Of a stretch of 9,184 bases of DNA, positions 1 to 6,455 are shown piece by piece. How positions within the stretch are numbered: position 1 is the stretch's first letter; every line of letters begins with the position of its first letter. The notes beneath the pieces were generated by a model. It did not search any database, had not been told where the DNA came from, and saw only the letters and a list, made by a program, of their open reading frames with translations. Made by a program: the position numbers and the translations under genes. Location of the stretch: positions 1 through 9,184 of the forward strand of contig DASSJI010000235.1 of assembly GCA_035691285.1 (NCBI GenBank), written 5' to 3'. The DNA comes from DATFEN01 sp035691285. GTDB taxonomy: Bacteria; Acidobacteriota; Vicinamibacteria; Fen-336.

Positions 1-979
1 GGGTCGCCAGCCAGAGGGTCGTGAGCAGCAGGTCGACGGGGCTGCGGCCGAGCGGGCCGAGGGCGGGAGAGCTGAACAGGTCGGCCCCCGCAAGGACGGA
101 ATCGGGGCCCGGGAACGGCGGGCCGAGCAGGAGAAGCGAAAGGCGCAGCAGCGTCGCCCCGGCTGCGATCCGGCGCGGCCGCGGCTGGCCCGCGACCCAG
201 ACCAGGATCGCGGCGGCCGCGAGCCCGGACAGGATGCGCCGCCACGAGATCGCCACGCGGCGCACTGCGCCGGCGGCGCCGTCGTCGATGACCCGCGCCA
301 CGGCGAGCGTCCGACCCGCTGGGGAGAGGAGCAGCCGGGAGCGCGGCTCGGCCGCGACCGGGTGGTCGGATTCCAGGACGTCCACGTAGCGCACCTCGAG
401 CCCCTCGTCGGCGCCCGCGACGCGATCGAAGTCGCCCAGGAACTCGTTCCGGATCCCGCGGCGCGTCGAGAGCGGGATCTCGGCCGTGACGATGCCGCGA
501 AGGTTGTCGCCCTCGCGGATCTCCGCGGCGGCGACGAGCGTCGACGAGACACGTCCGGCGGCCAGGAAGACGCCGTCGCCGGACAGGGCGGCGCCGGAGA
601 GCGGGCGCCGCGCCTCCACCGGACCGGCCCAGGCGACCGTCGCCAGCCCGGCGTCGTGGATGGCGAGGGCGGGAGCGTCGGGACGCCGGGCCCGCTCCAG
701 CTCGAGGCGCGTGAACAGGCGCGCCAGGCTCCTGCGGTCGCCGGCGAGGGCGGCGCGCGCCTCGGGCCAGGCTGCCACCCGCGTGGCCGCGTCCTGGGCG
801 GCCTGGACCAGGGACTCGAGACGGCGGGCCGCGCCGTCGAGCCGCGAGGCCGAAGCCGCGGCCGCCCGCTCGGGCGCCGCGCGGGACGCGAAGCTCAGGT
901 GGAGCGCGGCGGCCGCAGTGAGCGACAGGAGGAGCGTGGCGAGGAGCGGGGCCGGGTCGCGTCGCGTCGGGTGCGGCAC
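1..979 (-). CDS. N-terminal part of a multi-pass membrane protein with a large extracytoplasmic domain, probable sensor kinase (runs off window)
   Basis: The minus-strand frame stays open for 326 codons from a GTG at 979 to the window edge, so the C-terminal part is missing. One membrane segment lies at about residues 11-28, then some 220 mostly polar residues, then hydrophobic segments at about 249-264, 271-288 and from 314 onward. The polar part begins with an Ala/Arg-rich, probably helical stretch (about 36-75). It then has Cache/PAS-like strands: ALAIHDAGLATVAWAGP near 104-120 and LRGIVTAEIPL near 160-170. This plan suits a membrane sensor whose kinase or cyclase domain would follow, but no catalytic domain is visible, so the class is inferred. 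The GTG is the best start: it lies 22 nt after the DUF420 stop, just before the first membrane segment. No Shine-Dalgarno sequence is evident and there is no methionine codon in the visible frame. The position suggests co-transcription with the oxidase genes. Confidence 0.7.
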   Translation of the reverse strand, partial: MPHPTRRDPAPLLATLLLSLTAAAALHLSFASRAAPERAAAASASRLDGAARRLESLVQAAQDAATRVAAWPEARAALAGDRRSLARLFTRLELERARRPDAPALAIHDAGLATVAWAGPVEARRPLSGAALSGDGVFLAAGRVSSTLVAAAEIREGDNLRGIVTAEIPLSTRRGIRNEFLGDFDRVAGADEGLEVRYVDVLESDHPVAAEPRSRLLLSPAGRTLAVARVIDDGAAGAVRRVAISWRRILSGLAAAAILVWVAGQPRPRRIAAGATLLRLSLLLLGPPFPGPDSVLAGADLFSSPALGPLGRSPVDLLLTTLWLAT

Positions 980-1001
980 GGGTTCGAGGCCAGCCGGCGC
1001 C

Positions 1002-1415
1002 CTACAGGTGGTACAGCATGAAGTACACGAGGACGCCGGTGGCGGAGACGTAGGCCCAGATGGGGAGCGTCACGCGGGCGAAGCGGCGGTGGCGGTCGAA
1101 GCGCTTCGCCAGGGCGTGTCGCAGCGTGACGGCCACGAGGGGGAGGACGAGGACGGCCAAGGCGGTGTGGCTGATGAGGACGGCGAAGTAGACGCCGCGC
1201 ACCGGCCCCTGCCCGGCGAAGCGCACCGAGCCGACCTGGGCGTGGTAGGCGAGGTAGGACGCCAGGAACAGGGCCGAGCAGACGAGGGCCGCCAGCATCG
1301 CGCGCCGATGCGCGTCGCGACGCCCGAGCCGGATCAGGAGGTAGCCGGTCAGGGCGAGGAGCGCCGAGGCCGCGTTGAGGAGGGCGTTCAGGGCGGGCAG
1401 ATCCCGCAGGCTCAT
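1002..1415 (-). CDS. DUF420 / CtaM (YozB)-family membrane protein, probable oxidase maturation factor
   Basis: This 137-aa protein is almost wholly membrane-embedded, with four likely helices at about residues 8-30, 39-58, 75-97 and 114-135. Histidines sit at or near helix ends: H36, H58 (in SYLAYHAQVG), H83 (in ISHTALA), H100 and H136, with a TLPIWAYVSATGVLVYFMLY final helix. This layout matches the DUF420 family. From established knowledge, its Bacillus/Staphylococcus member CtaM (YozB) is needed for active haem-A-containing oxidases, though its chemistry is unclear; metal or haem handling by the histidines is inference. The ATG overlaps the Sco stop as ATGA, implying translational coupling. 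Its place after Sco in an oxidase operon supports an assembly role. The length is a little short but normal for the family. Family assignment is fairly secure, function less so. Confidence 0.82.
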   Translation of the reverse strand: MSLRDLPALNALLNAASALLALTGYLLIRLGRRDAHRRAMLAALVCSALFLASYLAYHAQVGSVRFAGQGPVRGVYFAVLISHTALAVLVLPLVAVTLRHALAKRFDRHRRFARVTLPIWAYVSATGVLVYFMLYHL

Positions 1416-2023
1416 GGACGGGTCCCGAGGAGCCGCCGCGCGTCGGCCGCGAGCCGCTCGAGGTCGTCGCGGTCCTCGCTGTCGTAGTAGCCGCGAATCC
1501 GGCTGGCGGCGTCGACGAGCACGAACTTCGCGCTGTGGAGGAAGGGGCCGTCGCCTCCGTGACGCTGGCCCTCGGGGACCTCCATGGCCGCCAGGCGGAA
1601 CCCTTCGGTCGCGAGGCGATGGAGGGCCGCGCGACTGCCCGAGGCGAAGCGCCAGCGGGGGCTCGCGCCGAAATCGCGGGCGTAGCGGGCGAGCACGTCC
1701 GGCGTGTCGTGCTCGGGGTCGACCGTGAACGACACGAGGCCGATCGCGGCGGGCAGGGCCCGGTCGAGCTGACCCATGCGTGCGGTCATGCCGGGACAGA
1801 CTCCTGCGCAGCGGGTGAAGATGAAGTCGGCCACGAAGGGCCCGCTCGCCAGCTCCTCGCGGGTCAGGGAGCGGCCGTGCTGGTCGATCAGGTCGAAAGC
1901 AGGCAGCGCCCCGAGCTCGGGGAGCGGCTCGGGTCGTCCCCGTCTGGCGGCGACCGCGAGGGAGGCCGCCAAGGCGGCGGCGGCTACGAAGGCGAGGACG
2001 TGGAGCGCGCGCCGGCCAGCCAC
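1412..2023 (-). CDS. sco: Sco1/SenC family copper chaperone / thiol-disulfide protein
   Basis: The product is 203 aa: an N-terminal signal anchor (about residues 7-25) followed by an exported thioredoxin-fold domain. The Sco copper site is complete: FTRCAGVCPGM gives C72-x3-C76, and FLHSAKFVLVD gives the distal H163. The VSFTVDPEHDTP segment at 97-108 is also typical of the family. Sco proteins carry Cu(I)/Cu(II) and deliver copper to, or reduce the cysteines of, the CuA site in subunit II, which is encoded in the same cluster. Translation starts at GTG 2023; an in-frame TAG lies 12 nt upstream, so no longer form is possible. The first 40 nt overlap the end of the small CSMC gene, and the stop overlaps the DUF420 start, so expression is probably coupled. 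There is no strong Shine-Dalgarno sequence. Confidence 0.95.
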   Translation of the reverse strand: MAGRRALHVLAFVAAAALAASLAVAARRGRPEPLPELGALPAFDLIDQHGRSLTREELASGPFVADFIFTRCAGVCPGMTARMGQLDRALPAAIGLVSFTVDPEHDTPDVLARYARDFGASPRWRFASGSRAALHRLATEGFRLAAMEVPEGQRHGGDGPFLHSAKFVLVDAASRIRGYYDSEDRDDLERLAADARRLLGTRP

Positions 2024-2244
2024 TCCCGGATTCTAGACCGGAAGGCGAGGCCGGCGATGGTTCCGAAGACGAGGTAGGGAGCGGCCACCATCACCAGGAT
2101 GGCCTGATTGAAGTCGGAGGCGATCCGCTGGCCCTCGGCGGACTGCGCGAGCGCCGTCTGGCACATCGAGCACTGGGCGAGGGCTGGGCCGCCGGCCAGC
2201 GACAGGAGCAGGCCGAGCGCCAGGAGGAGGGGCGCGCGGCTCAT
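1984..2244 (-). CDS. Small exported/membrane CSMC (CxxC) protein of the oxidase operon, function unknown
   Basis: This 86-aa protein lies inside a much longer spurious open frame; its ATG at 2244 overlaps the subunit IV stop (ATGA). It has a clear signal peptide (about residues 4-23, ending in GPALA before Q24). The mature N-terminus then reads QCSMCQTALAQSAEGQR, placing a C25-x2-C28 pair outside the membrane. One transmembrane helix follows (about 46-68) and then a short basic tail. The only cysteines are the CxxC pair. I recall unnamed proteins of similar design beside cox genes in Acidobacteriota and related phyla, but know of no assigned function. A redox-active dithiol or Cu(I) site that helps Sco or CuA assembly is inference from the motif and context. 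The gene overlaps the Sco start by 40 nt. The signal peptide, motif and operon coupling make it a real gene. Confidence 0.85.
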   Translation of the reverse strand: MSRAPLLLALGLLLSLAGGPALAQCSMCQTALAQSAEGQRIASDFNQAILVMVAAPYLVFGTIAGLAFRSRIREWLAGARSTSSPS

Positions 2245-2543
2245 CGCAACGTCTTGTGGAACACGCTCCTGCTCTCGGGCGCGATGTACGCGAGCAGGAT
2301 GGCCGAGGTCACGAGCAGCCCCACCCCCACGGTGACGATCAGGCGTCGATGCTCGTAGCGCAGGTGCATGAAGTTGCCCGCGATCATGACGGCCTTGACG
2401 AACATGAAGGAGACCAGGAAGGCCACCAGGAACCAGCGGGGCATGTGGAGCGCCTCGGCCGCCAGCATCAGCACCGTGATGATCAGGAGCGCCACCCAGG
2501 TCGTCCAGTAGATCCGATACGGGCTCGCAGCGCCATCGCTCAT
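2241..2543 (-). CDS. ctaF: Cytochrome c oxidase subunit IV (small bacterial prokaryotic-type subunit)
   Basis: The protein is 100 aa with three predicted helices (about residues 12-32, 36-56 and 68-88). It carries the family signature around FVKAVMIAGNFMHLRYE: K50 inside the second helix and F58-M59-H60-L61 at its end. These features fit the bacterial COX4/CyoD-type subunit (Pfam COX4_pro group), a peripheral integral subunit that stabilises the oxidase core and has no cofactor. It follows subunit III after 12 nt. A good Shine-Dalgarno sequence, GGAGAGG (2554-2548), lies 4 nt before the ATG and directly after the preceding stop codon. The stop overlaps the start of the CSMC protein. The symbol follows Bacillus usage; coxD would serve as well. 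Confidence 0.9.
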   Translation of the reverse strand: MSDGAASPYRIYWTTWVALLIITVLMLAAEALHMPRWFLVAFLVSFMFVKAVMIAGNFMHLRYEHRRLIVTVGVGLLVTSAILLAYIAPESRSVFHKTLR

Positions 2544-2555
2544 GGTGCCTCTCCG

Positions 2556-3191
2556 CTAGAGCAGGTAGAACAGCGTGAAGATGAACACCCAGACGAGGTC
2601 GACGAAGTGCCAGTAGAGGCCCGCCATCTCGACGCCCTGGGGCGGCGTCTTGCCCATCCCGGAGCGGATGGCCGTGATCGTGAGGATGACGAGGCCGGAG
2701 AAGACGTGGGACCCGTGGAATCCGGTCAGCACGAAGAACGTCGCGGGGAAGTGCACCGGAACGCCGAGGTGGGCGAGCTCGCTGCCCGCGAGGGCGCCGG
2801 TCAGGCGTGCGCCCTGGTGGATGACGTGCGTCCACTCGTAGGCCTGGCAGCCCAGGAAGGCGGCGCCGCCCAGGATCGTGAACATCAGGTTGTTGAGGGC
2901 CTTCTTCCGGTCCCCGAGGCGGGCGGCCGTGACCGCGGTGCCCATGGTCATGCTGGACGTGATCAGGATGAAGGTCATGAGGGCGATGAAGGGGATCGAG
3001 AAGATCTCGGACTGCCGGGGCCAGGGGACGGTGCCCGCCATCCGGAGATAGCCGTAGCCCGACAGGAGGCCGCCGAAGAACAGGCCGTCCGTGACGATGA
3101 AGATCCACATCATCGTCTTCTGCCAGGTGGCCCCGAAGGGCGAGACGCCGCCGCCCCAGTGGGCGTCCATCGTCGCCGCGTGGGAGCTCAT
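2556..3191 (-). CDS. coxC: Cytochrome c oxidase subunit III, second (conventional) copy
   Basis: This 211-aa subunit III has about five transmembrane helices. Signatures are WIFIVTDGLFFGGLLSGYGY (29-48), GCQAYEW (114-120), VLTGFHGSHVFSGL (154-167) with H159 and H162, and the C-terminal YWHFVDLVWVFIFTLFYLL (193-211). The acidic residue of the first signature, usually Glu in mitochondrial and alphaproteobacterial proteins (SE-x-x-FF), is Asp here (D35), as in quinol oxidase CyoC. Subunit III holds no redox centre; it stabilises subunit I and supports proton uptake through the D pathway. Translation is strongly signalled: TAAGGAGG lies 7 nt before the ATG and includes the stop of the preceding gene. 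It is the more conventional of the two adjacent subunit III genes. Confidence 0.95.
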   Translation of the reverse strand: MSSHAATMDAHWGGGVSPFGATWQKTMMWIFIVTDGLFFGGLLSGYGYLRMAGTVPWPRQSEIFSIPFIALMTFILITSSMTMGTAVTAARLGDRKKALNNLMFTILGGAAFLGCQAYEWTHVIHQGARLTGALAGSELAHLGVPVHFPATFFVLTGFHGSHVFSGLVILTITAIRSGMGKTPPQGVEMAGLYWHFVDLVWVFIFTLFYLL

Positions 3192-3198
3192 CCAGGAT

Positions 3199-3206
3199 CC
3201 TCCTTA
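3199..3206 (-). promoter_or_regulatory. Strong ribosome binding site fused to the preceding stop codon
   Basis: The sequence TAAGGAGG (minus strand) combines the TAA stop of the first subunit III gene with a near-perfect Shine-Dalgarno sequence. It lies 7 nt before the ATG of the second subunit III gene. It is the best ribosome binding site in the cluster and suggests efficient reinitiation for the conventional subunit III. Confidence 0.8.
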
Positions 3207-3842
3207 GATCACGAAGAGCACGACGAGCAGGTAGAGCCAGAGCGCGCCGAGGAAGTGCCAGTAGAGCGCGAAGAGGCCGAGGCCATCGGCACCCGGCACG
3301 ACCGTCATCCTGCGCGCCCGCGTCACCAGGACGGCGAGCCAGGCGAGCCCGCCCGCGAGGTGCACGAGGTGGATTCCCGACAGCAGGTAGAAGAAGGAGC
3401 TCGAGGGGTTGGTGGAGAGGTAGATGCCCTGGGCCGCGAGGGCGCGCCACGCGAAGGCCTGGCCCACGACGAAGAGCACGCCCAGGGCGCCGGTGGCGTC
3501 GACCCTGGCACGCATGCCCGCGAGGTCCCATGCTCGCAGGCGCCGGCGCGCCGCCTCCAGGCAGACGCTGCTCGCGAGGAGCGCGAGGGTGTTCAGGAGC
3601 AGGACGCCTGGCGGGCGCAGCGGCTGCCAGTCCGGGGACAGGCGCCGCAGCATCAGCGCGCTCGTGAAGCCGACGAACAGCATGCTGGCCGAGCCCAGGA
3701 AGGCCATCAGCCCGAAGCGCGTCGGGTCGAACGGAAGCGGACCGCGGCTGTCGCCGCCGCCGCGCGGCGCCTCGCGCCCCGGAGGAGGCGACCCCGTGCC
3801 GGCGTCGCGGACCGGCGGAGCCTCGAGGACCTCGAGCGGCAT
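3204..3842 (-). CDS. coxC: Cytochrome c oxidase subunit III paralogue, first copy (divergent)
   Basis: This 212-aa protein belongs to the haem-copper oxidase subunit III family but differs from its neighbour. After a Pro/Gly/Arg-rich soluble N-terminus of about 40 residues come helices at about 42-65, 79-98, 117-137, 148-172 and 189-211. Family marks are LLSGIHLVHLAGGLAWL (153-169) with H158 and H161, and the C-terminal YWHFLGALWLYLLVVLFVI (194-212). RRLSPDWQPLRPPGVLLLNT (66-85) is typical of oxidase subunit III forms outside Proteobacteria. The conserved acidic residue of helix I appears replaced: the region reads FLGSASMLFVGF with no Asp or Glu. The gene starts 3 nt after the subunit I stop with no clear Shine-Dalgarno sequence, implying translational coupling. 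Two fused or paired subunit III genes are known in some oxidase operons; whether both enter one complex is unknown. Confidence 0.9.
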   Translation of the reverse strand: MPLEVLEAPPVRDAGTGSPPPGREAPRGGGDSRGPLPFDPTRFGLMAFLGSASMLFVGFTSALMLRRLSPDWQPLRPPGVLLLNTLALLASSVCLEAARRRLRAWDLAGMRARVDATGALGVLFVVGQAFAWRALAAQGIYLSTNPSSSFFYLLSGIHLVHLAGGLAWLAVLVTRARRMTVVPGADGLGLFALYWHFLGALWLYLLVVLFVI

Positions 3843-3845
3843 CGT

Positions 3846-5639
3846 CTACGAGTGGGCCTTGGACAGCTGGCCGACCGGCGTCGGGTCGGTCTGCATGACG
3901 TAATCCTTCTCGGCCCCGGGCACGCTGTAGTCGTACGGCCAGCGGTGGACCTCGGGGATCTCGCCGGGCCAATTGCCGTGGGGCGGCGGCGAGGGCGTCG
4001 TCCACTCGAGGCCGCCCGCGTGCCACGGGTTCTCGGAGGCCTTCTCGCCCTTGAACGCGCTCCAGAAGAAGTTGACGAAGAAGATGACCTGCGACGCGCC
4101 CAGGACGAAGGCGCTGATCGTGATGAACTGGTTGATCGGCTGCAGGCCCTTCAGGAACTCGTACTGGTAGGGGTCGTAGATGCGGCGCATGTGGCCGGCG
4201 ATCCCGATGTAGTGCATCGGGAAGAACGTGCAGTAGTAGGCGATGAAGGTGAACCAGAAGTGCAGCTTTCCGAGCCCGTCGTTCATCATCCGGCCGAACA
4301 TCTTCGGGAACCACATGGCCGTGGCGCCGAAGACGCCGAAGAGGGCGGCGCCGGCCATGATCAGGTGGAAGTGGGCGACGACGAAGTAGGTGTCGTGGAA
4401 GTGGATGTCGGGCGCCGACTGCCCGAGCCAGATGCCCGAGAGCCCGCCGGAAATGAACAGCGAGACCACCCCCAGGGCCCAGAGCATCGGGGTCTTGGTG
4501 ATGATCCGCGATCGCCACAGGGTCGCCAGCCAGTTGAACACCTTCACGGCGGAGGGCACCGCGATCAGCATCGTGAAGGCAGCGAAGGCCATCCCGAGGT
4601 AGGGGCTCATGCCCGAAACGAACATGTGGTGGCCCCAGACCACGAAGCTGAGGCCCCCGATCGCGATCATCGCCCCGACCATCGACTTGTGTCCGAAGAT
4701 CGGCCTGCGCGCGAAGGCTGCGATGATGTCCGAGGTGAAGCCGAGGGCGGGCAGCATCAGGATGTAGACCTCGGGGTGACCGAGGAACCAGAACAGGTGC
4801 TGCCACAGGAGCGGTGAGCCGCCCTGGTGCTCGACGACCTGGCCGGACAGGGTCAGGCCGCCGGGCACGAAGAAGCTCGTGCCGAAGTGGCGGTCGAACA
4901 GAAGCATCAGCGCGCCAGCGGTCAGCGCGGGGAACGAGAGCAGGCCCAGCACCGCCACCAGGAACATGGCCCAGATGGTCAGCGGCAGGCGCATCATGGA
5001 CAGCCCCTTCGTGCGCAGGTTGAGGATCGTGGTGACGAAGTTCAGGCCGCCCATGGTGAACGAGGCGATGAAGAACACCATCCCGACGATCCAGAACGTC
5101 TGGCCCATCTCGGAGCCGGGGATGGCGCCGCGCAGGGCGGAGAGCGGGGGATACGAGGTCCAGCCACCGGCGGCAGCGCCGGCGCCGACGAAGAAGGACG
5201 CGACGATGATCACGCAGCCCGGCAGGAAGGTCCAGAAGCTCAGGCCGTTCAGGAACGGAAAGGCCATGTCGCGGGCTCCGCACTGCAGCGGGATCAGGAT
5301 GTTTCCGAAGCCCGACACGGGGGCCGTCGAGAGCACGAAGAACACCATGATGGTGCCGTGCATCGTGAACAGCATGGCGTAGAACTCGGGGTTCATCACG
5401 CCGTCGGTGAAGCCCTTCGACAGGACGTTGCCGAGGCCGGGCCAGGTCTTCTCCGGCCAGCCGAGCTGGAGCCGGATCAGCATGGCGAGCACGCCGGCGA
5501 TCAGCGCCATGAGCATCGCGGTCACGTAGTACTGGACCCCGATCACCTTGTGGTCCTTGCTGAAGACGTAGCGCCAGATGAAGGCCTGGGGCGCGTGGGC
5601 GGCGTGGGCTTCGGCGGCGTGGGTCTCGGCGTGGGCCAT
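3846..5639 (-). CDS. coxA: Cytochrome c oxidase subunit I (aa3 type, A1 family)
   Basis: This 597-aa catalytic subunit has 12 expected helices and all metal ligands. H94 (TMHGTIM) and H425 bind haem a; H423 (VAHFH) binds haem a3; H288, H337 and H338 (GHPEVY and GHHMF) bind CuB. Y292 is placed for the His-Tyr crosslink. E290 marks the A1-type D pathway, whose entrance residue D124 and N131 are present (GARDMAFPFLN); K366 (AVKVFNW) marks the K pathway. It reduces O2 to water and pumps protons. The N-terminus before helix I is Ala/His-rich (H3, H7, H12, H15), an oddity. The C-terminal extension with HAGGLEWTTPSPPPHGNW matches cytochrome c oxidases rather than quinol oxidases. The ATG at 5639 is preceded by AAGGAGG at an 11-nt spacing, and the gene follows subunit II by 21 nt. 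Confidence 0.98.
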   Translation of the reverse strand: MAHAETHAAEAHAAHAPQAFIWRYVFSKDHKVIGVQYYVTAMLMALIAGVLAMLIRLQLGWPEKTWPGLGNVLSKGFTDGVMNPEFYAMLFTMHGTIMVFFVLSTAPVSGFGNILIPLQCGARDMAFPFLNGLSFWTFLPGCVIIVASFFVGAGAAAGGWTSYPPLSALRGAIPGSEMGQTFWIVGMVFFIASFTMGGLNFVTTILNLRTKGLSMMRLPLTIWAMFLVAVLGLLSFPALTAGALMLLFDRHFGTSFFVPGGLTLSGQVVEHQGGSPLLWQHLFWFLGHPEVYILMLPALGFTSDIIAAFARRPIFGHKSMVGAMIAIGGLSFVVWGHHMFVSGMSPYLGMAFAAFTMLIAVPSAVKVFNWLATLWRSRIITKTPMLWALGVVSLFISGGLSGIWLGQSAPDIHFHDTYFVVAHFHLIMAGAALFGVFGATAMWFPKMFGRMMNDGLGKLHFWFTFIAYYCTFFPMHYIGIAGHMRRIYDPYQYEFLKGLQPINQFITISAFVLGASQVIFFVNFFWSAFKGEKASENPWHAGGLEWTTPSPPPHGNWPGEIPEVHRWPYDYSVPGAEKDYVMQTDPTPVGQLSKAHS

Positions 5640-5650
5640 GTGGCGGAGCG

Positions 5651-5657
5651 CCTCCTT
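5651..5657 (-). promoter_or_regulatory. Distant ribosome binding site of subunit I
   Basis: AAGGAGG on the minus strand lies 11 nt before the coxA ATG, longer than the usual 5-9 nt. It overlaps a tiny inverted repeat (GGAG-GCG-CTCC at 5655-5645) that could fold and shorten the effective spacing, or compete with ribosome binding. No better start lies nearby, so the ATG at 5639 is kept. Confidence 0.6.
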
Positions 5658-5660
5658 CCT

Positions 5661-6455
5661 CTACTCGATGGCCGCGGCGACGGCGGCGTCGAAGCCGGCC
5701 GCGGGGACCACGTGCACCTGGCCCTTCATGCGGTAGTGGCCGAGGCCGCAATGCTCGGCGCAGGCGATCTCGTACTCGCCTGCCTCCTTCGGGACGAACC
5801 AGGTCTCGATGGCCATGCCCGGCATGGCGTCCTGCTTCACGCGGAAGTTGGGCAGGAAGAAGCTGTGGATCACGTCGAGGGAGCGGATGCGCAGCTTCAC
5901 GGGCCGGCCCTGGGGGAGGTAGAGCTGGTTCTGGGGCATCAGCACATCGTCGGCGGCGCTCGGATCGCTCTTGTCGAGGCCGATGAAGTTCAGCGCGGCG
6001 GGATCGACGAGCTTCGCGTCCGTGCGGCCGAAGACGCCGTCCGGGCCGGGATAGCGGATGTTCCAGGCGAACTGCTGGCCCGTCACCTCGATCACCATCG
6101 CGTCCGGGGGCGCCGGGGACTGGACCTGGGCCCAGAGGCCGAGGGCGTGGAACAGGAAGCCGAACATGATGGCGGCCGTGACGAGGGTCCAGCTCCATTC
6201 GAGGCGGGGGTCGTCGTGCCAGTAGGAGGCCTGCGCGCCCGGCGCGTCCTGGTAGCGCCAGGCGAAGAAGGCGAGCAGCAGGTTCGTCGCGATGAAGACG
6301 AACCCCGTGACGAGCAGGGTGATGAAGATCGAGTGGTCGATCCCGAGCCGGTCGGACTTGAGGGGCGGGAGCCAGTCGGTGGTGAAGAGGACCGTCGCCA
6401 CGACCACGAGCACGAGCGTCGCCAGTCCGAAAAGCAGGCCCTGCAGTCTGGCCAT
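5661..6455 (-). CDS. coxB: Cytochrome c oxidase subunit II with CuA centre
   Basis: The 264-aa protein has an N-terminal hydrophobic segment (6-24, anchor or signal) and two membrane helices (about 42-66 and 89-110), followed by the exported cupredoxin domain. The aromatic electron-entry region appears as QQFAWNIRYPGPDG (127-140). The CuA site is complete: H197 (DVIHSFFLPNFRVKQDAMPG), C232 and C236 (CAEHC), H240 and M243 (GHYRMKG), with E234 as the backbone-carbonyl residue. It accepts electrons from a soluble or membrane cytochrome c or cupredoxin and passes them to haem a in subunit I. The protein ends just after this domain, so it is not a caa3-type fusion with cytochrome c. The ATG has GGAGG 4 nt upstream. 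It is the first oxidase gene after the only sizeable gap, so transcription may start here. Confidence 0.97.
   Translation of the reverse strand: MARLQGLLFGLATLVLVVVATVLFTTDWLPPLKSDRLGIDHSIFITLLVTGFVFIATNLLLAFFAWRYQDAPGAQASYWHDDPRLEWSWTLVTAAIMFGFLFHALGLWAQVQSPAPPDAMVIEVTGQQFAWNIRYPGPDGVFGRTDAKLVDPAALNFIGLDKSDPSAADDVLMPQNQLYLPQGRPVKLRIRSLDVIHSFFLPNFRVKQDAMPGMAIETWFVPKEAGEYEIACAEHCGLGHYRMKGQVHVVPAAGFDAAVAAAIE

Noticed and set aside
21..1487. Plus-strand frames at 21-389, 362-1021 and 486-1487
   Set aside because: Their translations are Arg/Ala-rich low complexity. The minus strand here encodes a coherent membrane protein and the DUF420 protein instead.
2256..4817. An 853-codon plus-strand open frame, with others at 4827-6470 and 7427-8788
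   Set aside because: They are antisense to genes with intact catalytic motifs, have low-complexity Glu/Arg/His/Gly-rich translations, and show no start signal or recognisable domain. They are a codon-bias artefact.
1984..6198. A 1404-codon minus-strand open frame spanning subunits II, I, III, III and IV
   Set aside because: It is an Arg/Pro/His/Gly-rich out-of-phase reading of proven oxidase genes, kept open by high GC. Only its last 86 codons (from 2244) are a real gene.
5661..6455. Subunit II as a caa3-type fusion with cytochrome c
   Set aside because: The protein ends about 20 residues after the last CuA ligand and has no CxxCH haem c motif.
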